Assembly: GCF_000600335.2 (NCBI RefSeq) | Contig: NZ_KK088571.1 | Location: forward strand, 92,566-156,565 | Reading direction: 5' to 3' | DNA: 64,000 bases | From: Rubellimicrobium mesophilum DSM 19309 | Lineage (GTDB): Bacteria; Pseudomonadota; Alphaproteobacteria; Rhodobacterales; Rhodobacteraceae | Shown: one piece after another, positions 58,170 through 64,000 of the stretch | Position numbering within the stretch: position 1 is the first letter of the stretch | Layout of the letters: each line of letters opens with the position of its first letter | Made by a program: the position numbers and the translations under genes | The notes under the pieces: model-generated | Seen by the model: the letters and a program-made list of their open reading frames with translations, nothing else | Database searches by the model: none | Told to the model about the DNA's origin: nothing

Positions 58170-59261
58170 TCAGGACTGAACGGTGCGCGGCAGGGTGGAG
58201 AGGATTTCCGGTCCTTGCTCGCGCAGGACGACGATGTCCTCGAGCCTGACGCCGAACCGACCTTCGAGATAGATGCCGGGCTCGATCGAGAAGACGTTGC
58301 CGGCCTGGAGCACCGTGTCCGAGGTCGATGTGATGTAGGGCGGCTCGTGGATGTCGATGCCGAGCCCGTGGCCGGTCCGGTGGAGGAAGCGGTCGCCGTA
58401 CCCGGCGTCCTCGATGACGCGGCGCGCGGCATGGTCCACGTCGCGGGCCGGCACCCCGGGCCGGGCGGCGGCCAGGGCGGCCTGCACGGCGCGCTCCACG
58501 ATGCCGATGATGCTCGTGAACTCCGGGTCGGGCGTCCCGAACCACCGGCAGCGCGTCATGTCGGACGGATAGCCCTGGAAGCGGCAGCCGGTGTCGATCA
58601 GCACGGCCCTGTCGCGGGCGAGCCGGGTCGAGCCGGTGTGGTGGTGAGGGAAGGCCCCGTTCGCGCCGAAGCCCACGATGGTGAATTCCGGCGTCGCGCC
58701 GTGGGCCTTGTAGTGGGCGTGGATGGCCGCCTGCACGTCGAGCTCGGTCATGCCCTCCTCGAGGGCGTCGAAGGCGAGGCGGGCCGCGTCGTCGTTGAGG
58801 CGGGCGCTCGCGCGGAGGCCGTCGATCTCGGTCTCGTCCTTGCGGAGGCGGAGGGCGCCGACCGTATCGGAGGCGAAGCTGCGCCGGGGAGAGGGGAGGG
58901 CGTCGAGCAGCCGGAGCGCGAAATCGGCGCGCATGGCCTCGTCCACCGCGACGGCGAGGCCCGGCCGGGTGGCGTCGCAGGCGGCGAGGAGGTCCGCCAG
59001 CGCGGCATCGGGGCCGGTCGCGTCGGCCCAGGTGAAGAAGGGCAGGTCGGTCGCCTGTCGGGCGGAATCGGCGTTGAGCGAGGGCATCAGCACCCCGGCG
59101 AAGCCGGCGCTGACGAGGAGCATCACCGGGCGCTCGTCCCCGTGCGGGTCGAGGCCGGCAAGCCATCGCATGTGGCTCGTGGGGCCGAGCGCGACGAGGT
59201 CGGTGCCGGTCTCGGCCATGCGGGCGCGCAGGCCGGACAGGCGGTCGGTGTGGACCGTCAT
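58170..59261 (-). CDS. M24 family metallopeptidase (Xaa-Pro aminopeptidase-like)
   Basis: A 363-residue pita-bread fold enzyme with an N-terminal creatinase-like domain. All five metal ligands are present: Asp223 (LIDTG), Asp234 (SDMTR), His298 (TGHGLG), Glu327 (IEPGIY) and Glu341 (RLEDIV). This supports a metal-dependent peptidase rather than a creatinase, which lacks them. Substrates could be proline peptides or ectoine-type amides. It is downstream of the solute-binding protein gene in the same direction, fitting breakdown of imported compounds. Confidence 0.88.
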   Translation of the reverse strand: MTVHTDRLSGLRARMAETGTDLVALGPTSHMRWLAGLDPHGDERPVMLLVSAGFAGVLMPSLNADSARQATDLPFFTWADATGPDAALADLLAACDATRPGLAVAVDEAMRADFALRLLDALPSPRRSFASDTVGALRLRKDETEIDGLRASARLNDDAARLAFDALEEGMTELDVQAAIHAHYKAHGATPEFTIVGFGANGAFPHHHTGSTRLARDRAVLIDTGCRFQGYPSDMTRCRWFGTPDPEFTSIIGIVERAVQAALAAARPGVPARDVDHAARRVIEDAGYGDRFLHRTGHGLGIDIHEPPYITSTSDTVLQAGNVFSIEPGIYLEGRFGVRLEDIVVLREQGPEILSTLPRTVQS

Positions 59262-59288
59262 GGGGGAAGCTCCCGGTTGGAGGGGAAG

Positions 59289-59313
59289 GGGCCGCCGGGG
59301 ATGCCGGCGGCCC
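59289..59313 (-). terminator. Intercistronic hairpin after the peptide-binding protein gene
   Basis: A perfect 10-base inverted repeat (GGGCCGCCGG / CCGGCGGCCC, loop of five) just after the solute-binding gene and before the peptidase gene. Same placement as the hairpin after the polyol-binding gene; likely mRNA stabiliser or partial terminator. Confidence 0.55.
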
Positions 59314-59323
59314 GGTCAGGGCA

Positions 59324-60913
59324 TCACTGCTTGTCGACGAGGCGGTAGTAGACGAAGTCCGAGGTCGCGCCGTTGACGTAGCCCGAGACGTCCGCGGCCA
59401 TGGCGACCTGATAGGAGGCCTGGAACATGATGATGATGGGCGAGCTCTCCTGCACCTTGGCCTGGAGGTCGCGGTACATCTCCTCGCGCGTGGCTTGGTC
59501 GGGCTCAGCCAGGGCGGCCAGCGTCTCCTGGTTCAGCTCGTCCGGCACGGCCCAGGCGTTCCGCCAGGTGGTCGTGGCCTGGTAGGCCTCGTCCGAGTTG
59601 TCCTCGTTGTAGGCGAAGGCCTTGGCGTTCGAGTGCGGGTCCATGAAGTCCGGGCCCCAGTAGAGCAGCATCGCCTCGTGGCTGCGGTCGCGGTACTTGG
59701 TGATGACCTGCGAGCCGGTGCCGGGGACGATCTCGAAGTTGATCCCGGCCTCGGCGAAGCTGGCCTGGAGCGACTGCGCCATGTCGGTGAAGGGCGTGGA
59801 GTTGATGACGTCGAGCGTGACGTCGATGGGCGTCTCCACCCCGGCGTCGGCCAGGATCTGCTTGGCCCGCTCGGGGTCGTAGCTGTAGGGGTTGTCGTCC
59901 AGCGAGCCCGGGAAGCCCTTGGGCCAGAAGGCCTGGTGAATCTCCATCTGGCCCTTGAGGAAGCTGTCCGTCATCCCCTGGTAGTCCACGAGGTAGCGCG
60001 CGGCCTCCCAGACGGCGGGGTTGGTCAGGGCCTCGACCTTCTGGTTGAAGGACAGGAAGTGGACGGCGGCCTGCGGGTAGGTCTCGACCTTGATCGCCTG
60101 CGGGTCGAGCGTGGCGATCTGGTCGGGGGTCAGGTTCTTGGCCATGTCCACGTCGCCCTGCTCCAGCAGGAGTTGCTGCGTCGCGGATTCGGCCACGTGC
60201 TGGAGGATCACCCCCTCCACCTTGGGCGCGCCTTTGAAGTAGTCGGGGTTGGCCTGGAGCCGCACCAGCTCGGCCGGCCGGAAGGTCTGGAGCGAGAAGG
60301 GGCCGGAGCCGGCGCTGTTGGCGTTGAGCCAGGCGTTGCCCATGTCGCCGTTCTCCTCGTGCTCCATGACCGTGGCCATGTCCACGACCGAGGCCGGGCG
60401 CGAGGCGAGCACGTTCAGCACGAAGGCCGAGGAGAAGTCGCCGTCCCAGCGGACCGTCACCGTGTTGCCGTCGGCGGTGACCATCTGCTCGACGTTCTCG
60501 GGGGTCCAGCCGAGCTGGGTCAGGATGAAGGCCGGGGTGAGGTTCAGCTTCACCACGCGCGCGAAGGAGCCGACCACGTCCTCGGCCCGGACCGGGTTGC
60601 CGGAGTGGAAGGCCACGCCGTCGCGCAGGGTGAAGGCGATGGACTTGCCCGCCTCGTCGGCGGTCCATTCGGTGGCGAGGCCGGGGGCGAGGACCGTCGG
60701 GTCCTCGGCGTCGTACTGTATGAGCCGGTCGTAGATGTTGGTGACGAGCTCGCCGCTGGTGAACTCGTAGGCCTGCGCCGGGTCGATGGCGACGATGTCG
60801 TCGATGTTCTGCGCGACGACGAGGATGTCGTCCGGGGTCTCGGCCCAGGCGGCGGGCGCGGCGAGCGGCAGGATCAGCGCGCTCGCCCAAAGGGTCGCTC
60901 GTAGGGTCTTCAT
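59324..60913 (-). CDS. Peptide ABC transporter solute-binding protein (family 5, DppA-like)
   Basis: A 529-residue periplasmic protein. The signal peptide is MKTLRATLWASALILPLAAPAAWA. VLAPGLATEWTADEAGKSIAFTLRDGVAFHSGNPV is the SBP_bac_5 signature region, and YDPERAKQILADAGV is also typical. GGAGAG precedes ATG 60913, which overlaps the regulator stop (ATGA). It should deliver oligopeptides or similar amides to the permeases encoded on the opposite strand. Confidence 0.9.
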   Translation of the reverse strand: MKTLRATLWASALILPLAAPAAWAETPDDILVVAQNIDDIVAIDPAQAYEFTSGELVTNIYDRLIQYDAEDPTVLAPGLATEWTADEAGKSIAFTLRDGVAFHSGNPVRAEDVVGSFARVVKLNLTPAFILTQLGWTPENVEQMVTADGNTVTVRWDGDFSSAFVLNVLASRPASVVDMATVMEHEENGDMGNAWLNANSAGSGPFSLQTFRPAELVRLQANPDYFKGAPKVEGVILQHVAESATQQLLLEQGDVDMAKNLTPDQIATLDPQAIKVETYPQAAVHFLSFNQKVEALTNPAVWEAARYLVDYQGMTDSFLKGQMEIHQAFWPKGFPGSLDDNPYSYDPERAKQILADAGVETPIDVTLDVINSTPFTDMAQSLQASFAEAGINFEIVPGTGSQVITKYRDRSHEAMLLYWGPDFMDPHSNAKAFAYNEDNSDEAYQATTTWRNAWAVPDELNQETLAALAEPDQATREEMYRDLQAKVQESSPIIIMFQASYQVAMAADVSGYVNGATSDFVYYRLVDKQ

Positions 60914-61563
60914 GGTTTCTCTCTCCTGTCGGTTCGTCCTGTCGGGGTGTCGTCGGCTTCGGGCGGCCGCCGGGGCAGGCGCGGCCCGGCGTGTCGGTGG
61001 AGCACGCTCAGCGTGCCGGTCCAGAGAATGCGGGCGGGGGCGCCGTGGTTGGCCCAGGCATGGGGCGTGGCGCCGCTGTAGTGCAGGCTGTCGCCGGCGC
61101 GCATGGTCATGGCGACGCCGCCCAGCCTCTGCTCGATCTCGCCCTCCAGGATGACGATGATCTCCTCCCCCTCGTGGGTCACCGTCTCGGAGGCGAAGCC
61201 CGGCGGGACGTGGAGGATGTAGGAGCTGAGCTCCGAGCCCGGGTAGTCCGAGCTGATCGCCTCGTAGACCATGGGCGAGCCGGGGAGCGAGAAGCGCGGG
61301 CGCCCCTCGGCCCGCGACAGTGCGTCGGCGGGCTTGGGCTGGGCCACGAAGTAGTCGAGGCCGACCTCCAGCCCCTCGGCGATCTGCGCCAGCGTGGCGA
61401 GCGTCGGCACCGCCTTGTCGTTCTCGACCTGGCTCATGTAGCCGACCGAGAGCCCGGTCCGGGCGCAGAGCTCCCTGAGCGTGAGGCCGAGCTTCCTCCG
61501 GCGCTTGCGCAGGAGCGGACCCAGCAGGGGGCCGGTTCGCAGGTCGCTGTCGATGCCGGCCAC
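60910..61563 (-). CDS. XRE family regulator with C-terminal cupin domain
   Basis: A 217-residue regulator. The HTH is LGLTLRELCARTGLSVGYMSQVENDKAVPTLATLAQIAEGL. A cupin_2 domain follows (GEEIIVILEGEIEQRLGG, GDSLHYSGATPHAWANHG). GTG 61563 is preceded by GGAGGG; a GTG at 61581 is possible but has no Shine-Dalgarno. ATGA overlap with the solute-binding gene indicates co-transcription. This class often senses polyamines or amino acid derivatives, consistent with the nearby agmatinase-like gene. Confidence 0.87.
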   Translation of the reverse strand: MAGIDSDLRTGPLLGPLLRKRRRKLGLTLRELCARTGLSVGYMSQVENDKAVPTLATLAQIAEGLEVGLDYFVAQPKPADALSRAEGRPRFSLPGSPMVYEAISSDYPGSELSSYILHVPPGFASETVTHEGEEIIVILEGEIEQRLGGVAMTMRAGDSLHYSGATPHAWANHGAPARILWTGTLSVLHRHAGPRLPRRPPEADDTPTGRTDRREKP

Positions 61564-61586
61564 GGAACGCCCGCCCTCCACAAAAA

Positions 61587-61605
61587 TTTGTTTGATCTAA
61601 GCAAA
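61587..61605. promoter_or_regulatory. Operator candidate between the XRE regulator and DppB-like genes
   Basis: TTTGTTT-GATCT-AAGCAAA, a near-perfect inverted repeat with one mismatch in seven, in a short AT-rich patch between the divergent genes. A plausible binding site for the XRE-cupin regulator controlling both directions. Confidence 0.5.
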
Positions 61606-61642
61606 ACATTCTGTAACTGCCAAGGGTGATCTGCGGCCCCCG

Positions 61643-62734
61643 ATGGGCCGCCCCCCTCGCGCAAGGCCGCTCCGTCCCGTGACCACCGTCCCCCGCCCCG
61701 TGATGCGCCCGAGCCGGACCCGGCGGCTCGCATGGTCGCTGGGCGGCTTCGTGGTCGTCACGGCGCTGACCTTCCTCGGCCTCATCGCCATCACCTTCTT
61801 CATCGGCCGGGTGATCCCCATCGACCCGGTGCTCGCCGTCGTGGGTGACCGCGCCACGCCCGAGCAATACGAGGTCGCGCGCGTCGCCATGGGCCTCGAC
61901 CGGCCGCTGATCGTGCAGTTCGTGGACTACGTGGGCCATGTGCTGCGGGGCGACCTCGGCGTCTCGGTCTCGACCAACAACCGGGTGGCCGAGGACCTGG
62001 GGCGGGTGTTCCCGGCGACGCTGGAGATGGCGACCCTCGGCATCATCATCGGCGTCGTGCTGGGCGTGCCGATGGGCGTCCTCGCGGCGGTGCGGCAGGG
62101 GCGCTGGGTGGACCAGATCATCCGCGTGCTGGCGCTCCTCGGCTACTCGGTGCCGGCCTTCTGGCTCGGGCTCGTGGGCCTCGCGCTGTTCTACGCACAT
62201 CTCGGCTGGGTCGCGGGGCCGAACCGGATCGACGTCTTCTACGACGGGCTCGTGGAGCCGGTGACGGGCCTCCTGCTGGTGGACAGCCTGATCGCGGGGG
62301 ACACGGACGTGTTCTTCAACGCGCTCTCCCATATCGTGCTGCCGGCGACGATCCTGGGTTTCTTCTCGCTCGCCTACATCGCGCGGATGACGCGCAGCTT
62401 CATGCTGGACCAACTGGCGCAGGAGTACGTCACCACCGCCCGGGTGAAGGGCCTGCCCGAGCGGCGCGTGATCTGGGTCCATGCCTTCGGGCCGATCCGG
62501 GTGCCGCTCCTCACCGTGATCGGCCTTAGCTACGCGGGCCTCCTCGAAGGGTCGGTGATGATCGAGACGGTCTTCTCCTGGCCCGGCATCGGCAACTACC
62601 TGACGACGGCTCTCTTCAACGCCGACATGAACGCGGTGCTGGGGGCGACGCTGGTGATCGGCGCGGTGTTCATCGTCATCAACAAGGTGTCGGACGTGCT
62701 CTACCGCATCCTCGACCCGCGGAGCCGGACGTGA
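61643..62734 (+). CDS. Peptide ABC transporter permease (DppB type)
   Basis: Up to 363 residues with about six helices. GRVIPIDPVLAVVGDRATPEQ is the DppB periplasmic loop and MLDQLAQEYVTTARVKGLPERRVIWVHAF the EAA-type loop. The start is uncertain: ATG 61643, GTG 61679 or ATG 61703, none with a strong Shine-Dalgarno. Divergent from the regulator and binding protein genes; first gene of the rightward permease operon. Confidence 0.88.
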   Translation: MGRPPRARPLRPVTTVPRPVMRPSRTRRLAWSLGGFVVVTALTFLGLIAITFFIGRVIPIDPVLAVVGDRATPEQYEVARVAMGLDRPLIVQFVDYVGHVLRGDLGVSVSTNNRVAEDLGRVFPATLEMATLGIIIGVVLGVPMGVLAAVRQGRWVDQIIRVLALLGYSVPAFWLGLVGLALFYAHLGWVAGPNRIDVFYDGLVEPVTGLLLVDSLIAGDTDVFFNALSHIVLPATILGFFSLAYIARMTRSFMLDQLAQEYVTTARVKGLPERRVIWVHAFGPIRVPLLTVIGLSYAGLLEGSVMIETVFSWPGIGNYLTTALFNADMNAVLGATLVIGAVFIVINKVSDVLYRILDPRSRT

Positions 62735-63634
62735 CCGCGCGCGCGTGGCTCCTCTCCGAGAGCCCCGCCTCGCGGCTGCAGGCGAGCATGGGGCGCGCCT
62801 ACCTCGCGGCGGGCCTGCTGCTGCGGAACCCGCTGGCGGTGGTCGGCGGGGCGATCATCCTGCTCCTGATCCTGACCGCCCTCTTCGCGCCTCTGATCGC
62901 GCCGGAGAGCCCGCTGGGGCAGGACCTGCCGCGCCGCCTCTTGCCGCCCTCGGCCGAGCACTGGATGGGAACGGACGAGATCGGGCGCGACATCTTCAGC
63001 CGCGTGGTCTACGGCGCGCGGATCACGCTCCTGATCGTCGTCCTCGTCGCGGTGATCGCGGCGCCGGTCGGCATGATCGTCGGCGCGGTCTCGGGCTACT
63101 TCGGGGGCGTGGACGGACCGCATCCTGATGGGCATCACCGACATCTTCCTGTCGATGCCCAAGCTCGTGCTCGCGCTGGCCTTCGCGGCGGCGCTGGGGC
63201 CTGGCATCCGCAACGCGGTCATCGCCATCGCCATCACCACCTGGCCCGCCTACGCGCGCATCGCGCGGGCCGAGACGCTGACCTGGCGCAACTCCGAGTT
63301 CGTGGCGGCGACGCGGCTCCTGGGCGCGTCCCATGCGCGGATCGTCACCCGCCACATCCTGCCGCTCTGCGCCTCGTCCACGATCATCCGCATCACGCTC
63401 GACATGGCGGGGATCATCCTCACGGCGGCGGGCCTGGGCTTCCTGGGCCTCGGCGCGCAGCCGCCTCTGCCGGAATGGGGCGCGATGATCTCGCGCGGGC
63501 GGACCTTCATCCTCGACCAGTGGTGGGTCGCCACCATGCCGGGCTTCGCCATCGTCGTCGTGAGCCTCGGCTTCTGCTTCCTGGGCGACGGGCTGCGTGA
63601 CGCTCTCGACCCCAAGAGCGCGGGCCGGTCGTGA
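62731..63634 (+). CDS. Peptide ABC transporter permease (DppC type), frameshifted
   Basis: About 300 residues when repaired. The first frame has NPLAVVGGAIILLLILTALFAPLIAP, GTDEIGRDIFSRVVYGARITL and VSGYFGG. The second has MGITDIFLSMPKLVLALAFAAALGPG and LTWRNSEFVAATRLLGASHARIVTRHILP, the EAA loop. One extra G near 63115 separates them; removing it reads V-D-D-R-I-L-M-G-I-T-D. GTG 62731 overlaps the DppB stop, and the end overlaps the next GTG. Confidence 0.85.
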
Positions 63635-64000
63635 GCGAGCCGCTTCTCTCGGTCCAGAAGCTGCGGGTCAGCTTCCCGACGCGCGACGGCGGGCGAGTCA
63701 ACGTCGTGGACGGCGTCTCCTTCGACCTCGGGCGCGAGAGGCTGGGCATCGTGGGCGAGAGCGGGTCGGGCAAGTCCATGACCGGCCGCGCGATCCTGCG
63801 GCTCATCCGACCGCCCGGCCGGGTGGAGGCCACCCGCCTCGCTTTCGAGGGCGAGGACCTGACGACGCTGCCCGAGCGGCGGATGCGGACGCTGCGGGGG
63901 GCGCGGATCTCCATGGTCATGCAGGACCCGCGCTATTCGCTGAACCCGGTGATGACGGTGGGCCGGCAGATCGCCGAGGCGCTGCGCGCCCATACCCCCC
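63631..64000 (+). CDS. Peptide ABC transporter ATP-binding protein (DppD type), 3' truncated by window
   Basis: The first 123 residues are present, from GTG 63631, which overlaps the DppC stop. LLSVQKLRVSFPTRDGGRVNVVDGVSF leads to Walker A GESGSGKS and the Q-loop MVMQDPRYSLNPVMTVG, typical of dipeptide/oligopeptide ATPases. The gene continues past the window end. Confidence 0.9.
   Translation, partial: MSEPLLSVQKLRVSFPTRDGGRVNVVDGVSFDLGRERLGIVGESGSGKSMTGRAILRLIRPPGRVEATRLAFEGEDLTTLPERRMRTLRGARISMVMQDPRYSLNPVMTVGRQIAEALRAHTP

Noticed and set aside
59324-62482. A 1052-residue frame covering the peptide-binding protein and everything upstream of it
   Set aside because: The binding protein has its own signal peptide and Shine-Dalgarno at 60913. 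The rest is antisense to the DppB-like gene and out of frame with the regulator.

Overview
The window is strongly GC-rich, densely packed bacterial DNA. The gene families point to an alphaproteobacterium, most likely of the Rhodobacterales: polyol-type ABC importer with xylitol dehydrogenase, aldehyde dehydrogenase followed by a DUF779 protein, RecX, DUF2934 protein, Wzm/Wzt polysaccharide export. This placement is inferred from gene content; no rRNA or tRNA gene was seen.

Layout. (1) 1-1783: end of a secreted protein with a carbohydrate-binding-like part and a C-terminal RTX-type calcium-binding tail. (2) 2.3-22.8 kb: a surface polysaccharide locus. It has six GT2 glycosyltransferases (one fused to a methyltransferase), a Gfo/Idh/MocA oxidoreductase, an NAD-dependent epimerase, a polysaccharide deacetylase, a pyruvyl transferase, a membrane GT2, an ABC-2 exporter pair (Wzt-like ATPase with C-terminal domain and a frameshifted Wzm-like permease), a multispanning membrane protein, an FAD oxidoreductase, a UDP-glucuronate decarboxylase-like gene and an ExoY-type sugar transferase that would start the repeat unit on undecaprenyl phosphate. 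(3) 23.0-28.5 kb: Hsp70-like protein, YqjM-type old yellow enzyme, DHA2 drug exporter, inositol monophosphatase-like enzyme. (4) 28.5-33.2 kb: a PotABCD/AfuABC-type ABC importer ending in a glycerophosphodiester phosphodiesterase. (5) 33.7-37.6 kb: DUF2934 protein, TetR regulator with three operator-like palindromes, DoxX, MFS permease divergent from a MarR regulator. (6) 37.7-40.6 kb: a compact operon of type III polyketide synthase, methyltransferase and FAD oxidoreductase, resembling in gene order the phenolic-lipid srsABC operon of Streptomyces griseus. (7) 40.9-44.8 kb: carboxymuconolactone-decarboxylase-like protein, RecX, LuxR response regulator, aldehyde dehydrogenase, DUF779. (8) 45.0-56.9 kb: a polyol utilisation locus with ABC importer, xylitol dehydrogenase, AraC and ROK regulators, TIM-barrel sugar epimerase, PfkB kinase and two SDR dehydrogenases. 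(9) 57.1-64.0 kb: agmatinase-like ureohydrolase and a Dpp-type peptide ABC system with M24 peptidase and an XRE-cupin regulator, cut by the window end.

One trait runs through the whole window. About twelve otherwise well-conserved genes are each broken by a one-base insertion or deletion (one gene by two), nearly all in runs of G or C. The even spread and the good conservation on both sides of each break suggest sequencing or assembly error rather than gene decay. These genes are annotated at full length with the break position stated.

Many neighbours overlap by ATGA, GTGA or TGATG, which implies translational coupling, especially in the polysaccharide, PKS and ABC transporter operons. Several perfect GC-rich inverted repeats sit between genes inside operons, notably just after two solute-binding-protein genes and after the aldehyde dehydrogenase.
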